A stretch of 64,000 nucleotides of DNA, from the NCBI RefSeq assembly GCF_042140125.1, contig NZ_CP159473.1, one strand, 5' to 3'. The first letter of the stretch is position 1. Each line of letters opens with the position of its first letter. This DNA comes from Rhodophyticola sp017644125 (GTDB taxonomy: Bacteria > Pseudomonadota > Alphaproteobacteria > Rhodobacterales > Rhodobacteraceae). Position numbers and translations under genes: made by a program. This document shows, one piece after another, positions 8,583 through 16,776 of the stretch. The notes under the pieces were generated by a model that did not search any database, was not told the origin of the DNA, and was given only the letters and a program-made list of their open reading frames with translations.

Positions 8583-9248
8583 TCAGGCCGCGAGGGGCCG
8601 GATCAGCTCCGCGCCCTCTGCCGTGTTCGAGTTCACCTTCCTGTCCACCCGATGGGCCCGCAACCGCTTCTCGGGCGCGGCCTTCATCAGCCGTGCGGCC
8701 CCGTGCCCGGCCTCTCCCAGCCACAGCGCCCATGCCTCGGGCGCAAGGCTCACGGGCTCGCGGTGATGGATCCGCGACATCGCATCGCCGGCGGCGCAGG
8801 TCACGATGGCGCAGGTCTCAAGACTGTCCGGCCCCCCGGTCCAGCTTTGCCAGATGCCCGCGAAGGCAAGCGGTTGCGCCGTGTCGGGCCGGATGTACCA
8901 TGGCAGGCGCGCGCCATCCGTATCCTTGGTCCATTCATAAAAGCCGGTTGCCGGGATCAGGCAGCGCCGTTCCCGGCATGCCATCCGGTACGCGGGTTTC
9001 CGGGCGATGGTTTCCGCCCGCGCATTGATCAGCAGCGGGCCATCCGTGGGTGATTTGTACCAATGGGGCAGGAAACCCCACCGCATCGGGCGATAGCGCC
9101 GCAGGCCCGTTTCGGACGTGACGACACCGACCTGTTGCGTCGGGCAGATATTGTACCGCGGCCCGTGGGGCAGATCATTCGCCGGCGTCGCCTCGAACAG
9201 CTCCGCCACCTCGCCCGTCGGATGGGTCAAAACAAAACGCCCGCACAT
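8583..9248 (-). CDS. SOS-response-associated peptidase (SRAP/YedK, HMCES family)
   Basis: This 221-residue protein starts MCGRF; the mature N-terminal Cys2 is the residue that crosslinks to abasic sites in single-stranded DNA. The conserved INARAET segment, the catalytic glutamate in GFYEW and the histidine in MSRIHHREP are all present, and length is typical. The family shields abasic sites at replication forks. Confidence 0.92.
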   Translation of the reverse strand: MCGRFVLTHPTGEVAELFEATPANDLPHGPRYNICPTQQVGVVTSETGLRRYRPMRWGFLPHWYKSPTDGPLLINARAETIARKPAYRMACRERRCLIPATGFYEWTKDTDGARLPWYIRPDTAQPLAFAGIWQSWTGGPDSLETCAIVTCAAGDAMSRIHHREPVSLAPEAWALWLGEAGHGAARLMKAAPEKRLRAHRVDRKVNSNTAEGAELIRPLAA

Positions 9249-9290
9249 GAGGCTGAGCCTAGTGCGGGCGTGACGGGGATAAAAGTTGGA

Positions 9291-9455
9291 TCAGGCGCCG
9301 TAGACGGCCCGATAGGCGATTTTTTCGGCATCGCCGCGATAGATGTTCAGATCCAGCGCAACATCCAGAGGCATCCGGGAAATCTCGGCTACGGTCCGGT
9401 TGTAGGCCGCACGTTTTGCGGCGGCAGTGCGCAGGCGTGCAATCATCGAGGTCAT
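9291..9455 (-). CDS. DUF1127 (YjiS-like) small protein
   Basis: This 54-residue basic protein has the DUF1127 layout: a helix rich in Arg/Ala (RLRTAAAKRAAYNRTVAEIS), then the LDLNIYRGDAEKIAYRA segment. I chose the ATG at 9455 because AAAGGAG lies seven bases upstream; a longer frame to 9503 has no such site. DUF1127 proteins in alphaproteobacteria are implicated in RNA turnover and phosphate or stress adaptation. Here it lies downstream of a putatively Pho-controlled nucleotidase. Confidence 0.8.
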   Translation of the reverse strand: MTSMIARLRTAAAKRAAYNRTVAEISRMPLDVALDLNIYRGDAEKIAYRAVYGA

Positions 9456-9583
9456 TGTGCAGCTCCTTTCAATGCTGGTGTGTTCGTCTTCGATGACCTC
9501 CATATGATAGCGCTAACCGGATCTACAATTGACAGTTTTCGATGTCCGCCATGAGTTTTCTGCATAGCAGCATATGACAACGG

Positions 9584-9619
9584 AAAGGGCCGGTGAGGGA
9601 ACACCCCCACCGGCCCTTT
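9584..9619 (-). terminator. Hairpin terminator downstream of the 5'-nucleotidase gene
   Basis: Perfect 12-base arms AAAGGGCCGGTG (9584-9595) and CACCGGCCCTTT (9608-9619) enclose a 12-base loop, 18 bases past the nucleotidase stop codon. The U-tract is short (the TTT at the base of the stem), so it may act in either direction. Confidence 0.7.
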
Positions 9620-9637
9620 GCAAGTTGGATCAGCCGG

Positions 9638-11248
9638 TTACTCGGCCTGGCTCACGCGCCCGTCGGTATAGGGCGCATAGGGCGTGTTCTCGGCCAGATA
9701 GTCGGCCACGACCTGTTCCAGCCCGGGGCCGAAATCATAGGCGTTCATGCCGTTGGTGGCGAACATCGAATAGCCGTCGCCGCCGCCGCGCATGTAGTTG
9801 TTCGACACGACGCCGTAGATCGCCTCGGGATCGATCGGCTCCCACCCGGCTTCGGTCTCCAGTTCGGCCGAAACGATCCGGCTGCCCGGTTCCGCTGCCG
9901 CGTCCCAGACATAGCGCATGCCGGCGACCTGCGGGAACCGGCCCGCGCCATCCTCGACCCGGCTGACCCCGTTTTCCAGCGCCGCCACCACATCGGCGCC
10001 GCTCAGCTGGAAGGTTGCCAGCGTGTTCTGGAACGGCAGAACCGTGAAGACCTCGCCCATGGTGATCGGCCCGCCGTCGATGGAGGCGCGCAGGCCGCCA
10101 CCGTTCTGAATGGCGATCTGGATGCCCTGATCGCGCACCCGTTCCAGCATCGCATCGGCCACGAGGTTGCCCATCGGGCATTCCCCGGCCCGGCAAACCT
10201 CGCGCGATCCTTCGATCGGCTCGGACGCCTCGGACACGACTTCGCTCATCGCCTCTTCGATCGGCCCGGCCAGTTCGGCGACGCGCGCGGCAATCGTCGG
10301 GTCGGGTTCCACGCTGGCATCCAGGACCATCGTGTCGCCGCCGGCATAGACCACATTGCCGGCGTCATCGAAGGTCACTTCCAGATGGCCCAGATACTTC
10401 GAATAGGCATAGGCCTGCACGATCGGCACCAGCGTCCCCTCGGGGTTGGTGGCGAAGGTCGGGTAAGGCCCCGCGCGATCCTCGTCCGTGGCCGACAGAT
10501 AGGTGTGCGAATGACCACCGACGATCACGTCGATACCGGTGACCGCCTCGGCGATGGCGATATCCACGGGCAGGCCCACATGGGTCAGCGCAACGATCAT
10601 CGTGACGCCCTGCTCGGTCAGCGCATCCACATCCGCCTGCAGCGCGTCGACCTCGTCCTGAAAGATGATGTTGGGGCCGGGGCTGGAGGTTTCCACCGTG
10701 TCCGTGGCCAGCGCGGAGACCACGCCCACCTGCATCCCGTTCACATCCAGCACCGCGTAATCGCCAACCCGGTCGTTCAGCAGGTTCGACTGGCTCAGAT
10801 CCAGATTGCCGGAGAGCACGGGGAAATCCACGAGATCGAGGAAATCAGACAGACCCTGCGGCCCGTCGTCGAACTCGTGGTTGCCCACGGCCATCGCGTC
10901 GAAGCCGATGGCCATCATCATCTCGGCCTCTACCTCGCCCTTGTAGGTCGTGTACATCAGGCTGCCCTGAAACTGATCGCCCGCATCCAGAACGATCACG
11001 TTTTCGCCCGCCGCCGTCAGTTCGTCGCGCAGCGTGTTGATCGCGGTGGCCACCCGGGCCACGCCACCGAAACACTCGCCCGCGGCGTCATCCTCGGCAT
11101 TGCAGGTGCTGTCGAAACGGTTGATCGGCTGGATTCGGCTGTGCAGATCGTTGATATGCAGAATGTGCAGCGTCGTTTCCGCTGCCGCCGGCGCGGCGAT
11201 GCCAAGCGCGGCAAGCATCGCGGTCGAGCGCATGATGTTCGCAAGCAT
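9638..11248 (-). CDS. Secreted 5'-nucleotidase / UDP-sugar hydrolase (UshA-like metallophosphatase)
   Basis: This 536-residue precursor has a signal peptide (MRSTAMLAALGIAAPAAAET) and the calcineurin-like metallophosphatase motifs HINDLHSRIQP, GDQFQGSLM, GNHEFDDG and GGHSHTYL. A C-terminal substrate-binding domain follows (NGGGLRASIDGG, NNYMRGGGDGY). It would dephosphorylate extracellular nucleotides in the periplasm. The ATG at 11248 is preferred because GGGAG precedes it and the candidate Pho box lies just upstream, which a start at 11347 would not allow. Confidence 0.9.
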   Translation of the reverse strand: MLANIMRSTAMLAALGIAAPAAAETTLHILHINDLHSRIQPINRFDSTCNAEDDAAGECFGGVARVATAINTLRDELTAAGENVIVLDAGDQFQGSLMYTTYKGEVEAEMMMAIGFDAMAVGNHEFDDGPQGLSDFLDLVDFPVLSGNLDLSQSNLLNDRVGDYAVLDVNGMQVGVVSALATDTVETSSPGPNIIFQDEVDALQADVDALTEQGVTMIVALTHVGLPVDIAIAEAVTGIDVIVGGHSHTYLSATDEDRAGPYPTFATNPEGTLVPIVQAYAYSKYLGHLEVTFDDAGNVVYAGGDTMVLDASVEPDPTIAARVAELAGPIEEAMSEVVSEASEPIEGSREVCRAGECPMGNLVADAMLERVRDQGIQIAIQNGGGLRASIDGGPITMGEVFTVLPFQNTLATFQLSGADVVAALENGVSRVEDGAGRFPQVAGMRYVWDAAAEPGSRIVSAELETEAGWEPIDPEAIYGVVSNNYMRGGGDGYSMFATNGMNAYDFGPGLEQVVADYLAENTPYAPYTDGRVSQAE

Positions 11249-11319
11249 GTCTATAACTCCCAGGTCTTGTTGGACCCGCCGAGATTGGCGGGCAGACGGA
11301 AGCAAGTAAAGGGATTTGA

Positions 11320-11337
11320 GTGACATGGAGGTGACAC
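11320..11337 (-). promoter_or_regulatory. Candidate Pho box of the 5'-nucleotidase gene
   Basis: On the minus strand two seven-base direct repeats, GTGTCAC and ATGTCAC, are separated by four bases (CTCC), the exact 7-4-7 layout of PhoB sites, and both carry the TGTCA core. The site ends 72 bases upstream of the start codon. A weak -10 (TTTACT) follows about ten bases on. The target makes sense: a periplasmic nucleotidase that frees phosphate. Confidence 0.6.
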
Positions 11338-11373
11338 TTGACGCCACGGCGCATTGCGGCCATCCCCGGCGCC

Positions 11374-11712
11374 ATGCTGATTTACAAGATATTGCGCGCC
11401 GGGGAATGGGCCGCGCTCCGCAGCGGCGGCGAAACCCGGGGGGCGCCGGTCGATGTCGCCGACGGGTTCATCCATTTTTCCACGGCGGCGCAGGTGGCCG
11501 AAACGGCGGCACGGCATTTCGCGGACGCCCGCGATCTGGAGCTTCTGGCCTATGACAGCGAAACGCTCGGCCCGGCGCTGAAATGGGAGCCGTCGCGCGG
11601 CGGCGCGCTGTTTCCGCATCTCTATGGCCCGCTCCGCCTGTCGGATATGCTCTGGCACAGCCCGCTACCCCTTGAAGACGGGCGCCATGTCTTTCCCGAA
11701 GGCGTGATCTGA
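11374..11712 (+). CDS. DUF952 family protein
   Basis: This 112-residue protein matches the DUF952 family (MLIYKILRAGEW, DGFIHFSTAAQVAETAARHF, LKWEPSRGGALFPHLYGPL). The family fold resembles a small ADP-ribosyltransferase-like domain but no activity is established. The stop codon shares one base with the pyrD start, so the two are co-translated; coupling with pyrD is frequent in Rhodobacteraceae. Confidence 0.85.
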   Translation: MLIYKILRAGEWAALRSGGETRGAPVDVADGFIHFSTAAQVAETAARHFADARDLELLAYDSETLGPALKWEPSRGGALFPHLYGPLRLSDMLWHSPLPLEDGRHVFPEGVI

Positions 11713-12767
11713 TGCTGGAACGCGCCGGTCTGGCCCTGATGCATCGGATGGAGCCCGAGCGCGCGCACGGGCTGGCGCTCTGGGCGCTGAAGGCGGGACT
11801 TGCGCGCGGTCCGGGGCCTGTGACATCGCCGCGGCTTCGCACGGATCTGGCGGGGATGGCTCTGCCCAACCCGGTCGGTCTGGCCGCCGGGTTCGACAAG
11901 AACGCCACCGCGTTCGGGCCCTTGATGCGCGCGGGCTTCGGCTTTCTGGAGGTGGGTGCGGCCACGCCCCGGCCCCAGCCCGGCAACCCGAAACCACGCC
12001 TTTTCCGGCTTTCCGAGGATCGGGCCGCGATCAACCGGTTCGGCTTCAACAATGACGGGATGGCGGCGATCGCGGCCCGTCTTGCGGCCACCGCCCATGA
12101 GATACCGGTGGGTTTGAACCTCGGTGCGAACAAGGACAGCGCCGACCGCGCCGAAGACTTCGCGACGGTGCTTGGCCATTGCGGCCCGCATGTGGCCTTC
12201 GCCACTGTCAACGTCTCCTCCCCCAACACCGAGCGGCTGCGCGATCTGCAAGGCAAATCGGCGCTCACGGCGCTTCTGTCCGGCGTGATGGCCGCCAATG
12301 CCGGTCTGGCCCGCCCGATCCCGATCTTCCTGAAGATCGCCCCGGACCTTTCACCCGCCGAGCTGCAGGATATCGCCGAAGCCGCCATCGACGCCGGGCT
12401 GAGCGGGATCATCGCGACCAATACCACGCTGGACCGCGACGGATTGAAAAGCCCCCATGCCGGGGAGAAAGGCGGTCTTTCCGGGCAGCCGCTTTTCGCA
12501 CGCTCCACCCGTGTTCTTGCCCGATTGTCGCAACTGACCGATGGCGCGGTGCCGCTGATCGGTGTCGGCGGCGTGGCCTCCGCCGATCAGGCCTATGCCA
12601 AGATCAAGGCGGGCGCGTCGGCCGTTCAGCTTTACACCGGCCTCGTTTATGGCGGGCTCAGCCTAGCCGCCAGAATCGCGCAGGATCTGGACAGGCTCTT
12701 GGCCCGCGACGGCCACGAGACGGTCGCCGCCGCCGTGGGCACGGAGCGCGAGCACTGGCTGAAATAG
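11712..12767 (+). CDS. pyrD: Dihydroorotate dehydrogenase (quinone), class 2
   Basis: This 351-residue FMN enzyme oxidises dihydroorotate to orotate in pyrimidine synthesis and passes electrons to quinone. The N-terminal helical extension (MEPERAHGLALWALKAG) marks the membrane-associated class 2 form. Core motifs are present: NPVGLAAGFDKN, NRFGFNNDG, NVSSPNTERLRDLQ (catalytic serine) and IGVGGVASADQAYAKIKAGAS for FMN phosphate binding. Confidence 0.95.
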   Translation: MLERAGLALMHRMEPERAHGLALWALKAGLARGPGPVTSPRLRTDLAGMALPNPVGLAAGFDKNATAFGPLMRAGFGFLEVGAATPRPQPGNPKPRLFRLSEDRAAINRFGFNNDGMAAIAARLAATAHEIPVGLNLGANKDSADRAEDFATVLGHCGPHVAFATVNVSSPNTERLRDLQGKSALTALLSGVMAANAGLARPIPIFLKIAPDLSPAELQDIAEAAIDAGLSGIIATNTTLDRDGLKSPHAGEKGGLSGQPLFARSTRVLARLSQLTDGAVPLIGVGGVASADQAYAKIKAGASAVQLYTGLVYGGLSLAARIAQDLDRLLARDGHETVAAAVGTEREHWLK

Positions 12768-12803
12768 GGTCGGCTCAGGCTCATCCCCGCCACTGGGGCA
12801 CGC

Positions 12804-14129
12804 CTACCCCGCCGCCCGCTCCAGCGCCGGATAGCGTACGGCGAGGCTCACCCCGCGGGCCGCAAAAAACACCAGCAGCGCCGCCCAGAGCCCGTGATTG
12901 CCGAAGGCCGGCACCAGTGCCCAGAGCGCGGCCAGATAGACCAGCCCCGACAGGATCATCATGTTGCGCATGTCGCGGCTGCGGGTCGCGCCGATGAAGA
13001 TCCCGTCCAGCATCCAGGCCGCACAGCCCACCAGCGGCGCGGCCACCATCCATGGCAGGTAGGTCCGCGCCTCCGCCCGCACCTCGGGCGCAGTGGTCAT
13101 CACATCGATCATCCAGCCGCCAAGCAGCGCGAAGCCAACGGCCATCGCAATGCAGATCATCAGCCCCCAGAATCCGGTCAGCAGCGCGCTGCGTCTCAGC
13201 CGGACCGACGCCCGCGCGCCCATCGCCTGCCCCACCAGCGCCTCGGCGGCAAAGGCGAACCCGTCCATCGCATAGGCGGTGATATACATGAACTGCATCA
13301 GGATCTGATTGGCCGCCAAAGGCACGTCGCCGAAATCGGCGCCGATGAACAGGAACGATGTGAACCCCGCCATCAAGATGACCGAACGGATCAGGATATC
13401 GGTGTTCACCATCGCCATGTGGATCAGCCGCGCCCGGTCGAAGACCCTTGGCCAGTCGCGCCAAGCGGGCCGCCGGAACGCCCCCCGGCAAAGCCACAGG
13501 CCCAGCGCGAAGCCCGCCCATTCCGACACGAACGTGCCCAGCGCGACACCCTGCACGCCCCAGCCGAGGCCGAGTACGAAAAAGATGCTAAGCAGGATGT
13601 TCAGCAGGTTCATCCCCAATTGCAGAACCAGCATGCCGGTGGTGCGTTCATGGGCGATCATCCAGCCGGTCAGCCCGTAGATCGCAATCGCGGCGGGGGC
13701 GGAAAAGATCCGGATCGCCATGTAATCCCGGGCCAGCGCCTCGACCTCGGCGCTGGCCGGAGCGATCAGAAACGCAGCCCGGATAATCGGGCCCTGCAGC
13801 GCGATCAGCATCAGCCCCGCCGCCCCGGCGATCATCAGAACCCGGCTGAGCAGCGCAGAGACCTCGGCGGCGTCACGCGCGCCGATGGCCTGTCCGGTCA
13901 GCCCCACGGTGCCCATCCGCAGGAACCCGAAAATCCAGTAGATCGTGGACAGGATGATCGCACCGATGCCCACCGCGCCGATCGGCGCGGCCTCCCCCAG
14001 TTGCCCGACCACGCCGGTATCCACGGCGCCGAGGATCGGCACGGTCGCATTGGACAACACCACGGGCAGCGCGATTTTCAGAACCCGGCGATGGCTGAGG
14101 GGCTGGGCCGGGATCTGCGAGGCCAGCAC
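12804..14129 (-). CDS. MATE-family multidrug exporter (DinF-like)
   Basis: This 441-residue protein has 12 predicted transmembrane helices and the MATE hallmarks KIALPVVLSNATVPILGAVD and GLTGQAIGARD. It would export cationic drugs using a sodium or proton gradient. Translation starts at GTG 14129, one base after the stop of the upstream thioesterase gene, so three genes (15089 down to 12804) form one operon. Confidence 0.9.
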   Translation of the reverse strand: MLASQIPAQPLSHRRVLKIALPVVLSNATVPILGAVDTGVVGQLGEAAPIGAVGIGAIILSTIYWIFGFLRMGTVGLTGQAIGARDAAEVSALLSRVLMIAGAAGLMLIALQGPIIRAAFLIAPASAEVEALARDYMAIRIFSAPAAIAIYGLTGWMIAHERTTGMLVLQLGMNLLNILLSIFFVLGLGWGVQGVALGTFVSEWAGFALGLWLCRGAFRRPAWRDWPRVFDRARLIHMAMVNTDILIRSVILMAGFTSFLFIGADFGDVPLAANQILMQFMYITAYAMDGFAFAAEALVGQAMGARASVRLRRSALLTGFWGLMICIAMAVGFALLGGWMIDVMTTAPEVRAEARTYLPWMVAAPLVGCAAWMLDGIFIGATRSRDMRNMMILSGLVYLAALWALVPAFGNHGLWAALLVFFAARGVSLAVRYPALERAAG

Positions 14130-14130
14130 C

Positions 14131-14640
14131 CTACCCCGGCCGGCCCGGCATCAGGAAATGCCCCGTGGCCTGCGCGAAAAGCCGCGAACGGTTGTCCTGC
14201 CATGCCTCCACATGGACCGAGGCGTAACGCCGCCCACTGCGGTTGACCCGCGCGCGCGCATAGGCATCCCGCGGCAGGCCCGAGCGCAGGTAGTCGACGG
14301 TGAAATCGATTGTCTTTGGCAGTCGCGGCAGCGTCTCCGGCGTCAGCGCCCCGCCTTCCAGACGGCCGCTTTCGATCTCGTCCCACAGAATCTGGAAACT
14401 CAGCTCGATGATCGCCGTCGTCTCCAGAAACGCCGCCGTGGCCCCGCCATGCAGGGCCGGCAGAAACGGATTGCCGATCAGCTTGTCGTCATAGTTGAGC
14501 ACCCCGGTCAACTCGTCGCCGCGTCGGTCGAAGGTGATCCCCATGGTGCGGATATAGGGCACCCCGTCGACAAGCGCCGACAGCGCCGCGTCGCGCCGCT
14601 GCTTGATCAGATGCACGGGCTCGGGGCGGGGGCGGCTCAT
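14131..14640 (-). CDS. PaaI-type hotdog thioesterase
   Basis: This 169-residue protein carries the hotdog core LPALHGGATAAFLETTA, in which the HGG motif and the following acidic residue serve acyl-CoA hydrolysis, followed by TIDFTVDYLRSGLPRD. The start is ATG 14640, which overlaps the upstream stop as ATGA. It is a distant paralogue of the neighbouring thioesterase; the pair may work as a heteromeric or double-hotdog enzyme. Confidence 0.85.
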   Translation of the reverse strand: MSRPRPEPVHLIKQRRDAALSALVDGVPYIRTMGITFDRRGDELTGVLNYDDKLIGNPFLPALHGGATAAFLETTAIIELSFQILWDEIESGRLEGGALTPETLPRLPKTIDFTVDYLRSGLPRDAYARARVNRSGRRYASVHVEAWQDNRSRLFAQATGHFLMPGRPG

Positions 14641-15089
14641 GGCGCACACTCCGGCGTCCGGGCCTGTTCGATGGTGAAGGCGCCGGTGGCCGCGGCCACC
14701 GGCCGGGTCTCGTCCTCGTCGAAGGCCTGGGCGCGCACGAAGGCCACGCTGCGGGTGACGTGATAGCATTCCGCCCGCGCCACGATCCGCTGACCGGGGG
14801 TGGCGGGACGCATGTAGTCGATCCTCAGATCGATCGTGGCCGTGCCGGCCGGCGCATCCGCATGGCTCATCACCGCCGCGCCGCCGCAGGTGTCCATCAG
14901 GGCCGATACCGCGCCGCCATGGATCACGCCGGTTCTGGGATCGCCCACCAAGGCCGCGTCATAGGGCATCGAAATGGCGGCAAGCCCCTCCCCGATCTCA
15001 TCCAGATGCATCCTCAGCGCCTTGGAAAACGGGATCGCCTCGATGAACTGCCGGGCGATCCGGGCCTTGTCCTCTGACGTCGTCGCCAT
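14637..15089 (-). CDS. PaaI-type hotdog thioesterase
   Basis: This 150-residue protein has the hotdog signature VIHGGAVSALMDTCGGAA and the strand ATIDLRIDYMRPATPG, typical of PaaI-like acyl-CoA thioesterases. The ATG at 15089 follows AAGGACAGAAAAG and matches the family start; an upstream frame to 15236 has no ribosome site. It leads a three-gene operon with a second thioesterase and the MATE exporter. Confidence 0.88.
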   Translation of the reverse strand: MATTSEDKARIARQFIEAIPFSKALRMHLDEIGEGLAAISMPYDAALVGDPRTGVIHGGAVSALMDTCGGAAVMSHADAPAGTATIDLRIDYMRPATPGQRIVARAECYHVTRSVAFVRAQAFDEDETRPVAAATGAFTIEQARTPECAP

Positions 15090-15248
15090 CTTTTCTGTCC
15101 TTATTCCGGGGCCGGCTGCGCGGGCCCTGAGCACGGGCCGACAGGTTTCCAGAAGCCCGGGCCCGGGTGCAAGCCATAACATCGCTTTGCATTCGCGTGA
15201 CGGCTGGTGCAGAAATGACGTGACGGCAACAACCACTTAGATCAAGCG

Positions 15249-15620
15249 ATGTCAGACGACCGGCTGGATTTCAAGCAGATGTGCGCCCGCTTCGAGGTGA
15301 CACCGCGCACCCTGCGCCATTACGAGTATATCGAGCTTCTGGCACCTGAGCGCGATGGCCGCGCCCGTTTCTACGGCCCGCGCGAGGTGGCCCGGATGAC
15401 GCTGATTCTGCGCGGGCGGCGCTTTGGGTTCAGCCTTGAGGAAATCCGCCAGTGGCTTGAGCTCTACGACGCAGACCCCGAAGGCAAGCTGCAACGGGAC
15501 GCGTGGCTTGCCATGGCCGACCGGCAACTGGCCGAGCTTGACCAGCGCCGGAACGAACTGGACGAGATCATCGCCGAGTTGCAGGCGCTTCGCGACGCGA
15601 CAGCGGCCGGCGGGTCATGA
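15249..15620 (+). CDS. MerR-family regulator, LiuR-like (first of two)
   Basis: This 123-residue protein has a MerR helix-turn-helix (CARFEVTPRTLRHYEYIELL) and the segment MTLILRGRRFGFSLEEIRQWLELYD, closely like LiuR regulators of acyl-CoA and branched-chain amino acid breakdown. A C-terminal coiled coil (residues 85-118) would dimerise it. There is no cysteine cluster, so it is not a metal sensor. It resembles the regulator at 16314 strongly in residues 10-75. Confidence 0.85.
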   Translation: MSDDRLDFKQMCARFEVTPRTLRHYEYIELLAPERDGRARFYGPREVARMTLILRGRRFGFSLEEIRQWLELYDADPEGKLQRDAWLAMADRQLAELDQRRNELDEIIAELQALRDATAAGGS

Positions 15621-16120
15621 CCCCGCGCTCCCTGCTTTGGGCGGTGGCCTTTCTTGCAGCAGCCACCCCCGCGCTGGCGGATCAGCCGCTGCCGCCCCCG
15701 GCGCAGTATTTCTTCATCACCGAGAGCCGGGTGCATGTAACCGGCGTTCTGGCGCGCGATGTGGTCCGGATCGAGCCCGTCAGCGGGATCGAGGACACCT
15801 GGGAAATTCCTGGCTGGCGGCGCAATGTCCACCCGTCGGAGGACGGGCAATATGTGCTGGTCGGAAATCCCGGTCTGAACCTGCTCGAAGGGGAGCCCAC
15901 GCCGGAGCGCACCGTCATGGAGGTCTGGGCCGCACCGGGCGAGTTGCTGGGCACCGTTCCCTTGGGGACGCTGATGGATCCGGCCGATCTGGAACCCGCC
16001 GCATCGCACCATCGCTGGATCGCCGGATATCAGTGGACCGGGACCGGATGGCGCTTTCTGACCCCTGACGGGCAGTTCTGGCATCTGTCCCCGAACCCGC
16101 TCAGGCTGATCCGCGAGTGA
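15617..16120 (+). CDS. Secreted hypothetical protein
   Basis: This 167-residue protein has a clear signal peptide (LLWAVAFLAAATPALADQP) and no membrane segment afterwards. The mature part is rich in Trp and Pro (DTWEIPGWRRNVHPSEDGQYV, GYQWTGTGWRFL). I recognise no family. Its start overlaps the stop of the MerR gene (ATGA), so it is co-translated with a regulator of CoA-ester metabolism. Confidence 0.75.
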   Translation: MTPRSLLWAVAFLAAATPALADQPLPPPAQYFFITESRVHVTGVLARDVVRIEPVSGIEDTWEIPGWRRNVHPSEDGQYVLVGNPGLNLLEGEPTPERTVMEVWAAPGELLGTVPLGTLMDPADLEPAASHHRWIAGYQWTGTGWRFLTPDGQFWHLSPNPLRLIRE

Positions 16121-16127
16121 CATCGGA

Positions 16128-16147
16128 AGGTAAGGTTTTCCTTACCT
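16128..16147. repeat. Perfect inverted repeat
   Basis: AGGTAAGG and CCTTACCT flank four T residues just after the stop of the secreted-protein gene. It could be a terminator hairpin for the upstream pair or an operator for the next operon; no U-tract follows on either strand. Confidence 0.55.
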
Positions 16148-16249
16148 GAAAGGGGTTTCGCGCCAAATCCGGCGTTTGCAGATGTTGCGCCTGACCCAGC
16201 GTCATCTTTCCTGACCTTTCGTCAATCGCGAAGTGACGCAACGTTCCGT

Positions 16250-16263
16250 TTACGTCAACGTAA
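16250..16263 (+). promoter_or_regulatory. LiuR-type operator
   Basis: TTACGT-CA-ACGTAA is a perfect 14-base palindrome 51 bases upstream of the LiuR-like MerR gene. Its layout fits the palindromes reported for LiuR-family regulators of acyl-CoA degradation. MerR-type proteins bind between -35 and -10 and often control their own gene, so autoregulation of the 16314-25866 operon is likely. Confidence 0.6.
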
Positions 16264-16313
16264 GCTTTGCTTGTAGAAAAGATCCGGGCCGCGCACATCA
16301 GGAGCCAGAATCG

Positions 16314-16739
16314 ATGTTTGATGCAATGAGGGATCTCATGACCGAAGAGACCATGACCATCCGCCAGATGTGCGACACGTTCGAGGTAACGCCCCGGACG
16401 CTCCGTTTTTACGAGTTCAAGGAACTGCTGTTTCCGATCCGGGAAGGCCAGAAACGCCTCTTTACCCGCCGCGACCGGGCACGGCTGAAACTGATCCTGC
16501 GCGGCAAGCGCTTCGGCTTCAGCCTGGAGGAAATCCGCCAGCTTCTCGACCTTTACTACGCCGGCGACCAGCAGGCCACGCAGCTGTCGCGGACACTTGA
16601 TGTGGCCGGCGACCGGCTGGCCGATATGGAGCGCCAGCGCGCCGAGCTTGACCTCGCAATCGCCGATCTCAAATCGCAGATGGGCCTTGTCGAAGACATG
16701 CTGACGAATGTGACCACCACCAAAGACGCTGCCGAGTAA
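16314..16739 (+). CDS. MerR-family regulator, LiuR-like (second of two)
   Basis: This 141-residue regulator has the helix-turn-helix CDTFEVTPRTLRFYEFKELL and the LiuR-like core LKLILRGKRFGFSLEEIRQLLDLYYAGD, then a coiled coil (residues 85-125). The ATG at 16314 follows AGGAG at 16300-16304. It precedes the acyl-CoA dehydrogenase by 37 bases, so it probably controls the beta-oxidation operon in response to an acyl-CoA. Confidence 0.87.
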   Translation: MFDAMRDLMTEETMTIRQMCDTFEVTPRTLRFYEFKELLFPIREGQKRLFTRRDRARLKLILRGKRFGFSLEEIRQLLDLYYAGDQQATQLSRTLDVAGDRLADMERQRAELDLAIADLKSQMGLVEDMLTNVTTTKDAAE

Positions 16740-16776
16740 ACGCCAAAACACGACCGTCCGGGAGGATTTACAGAAG

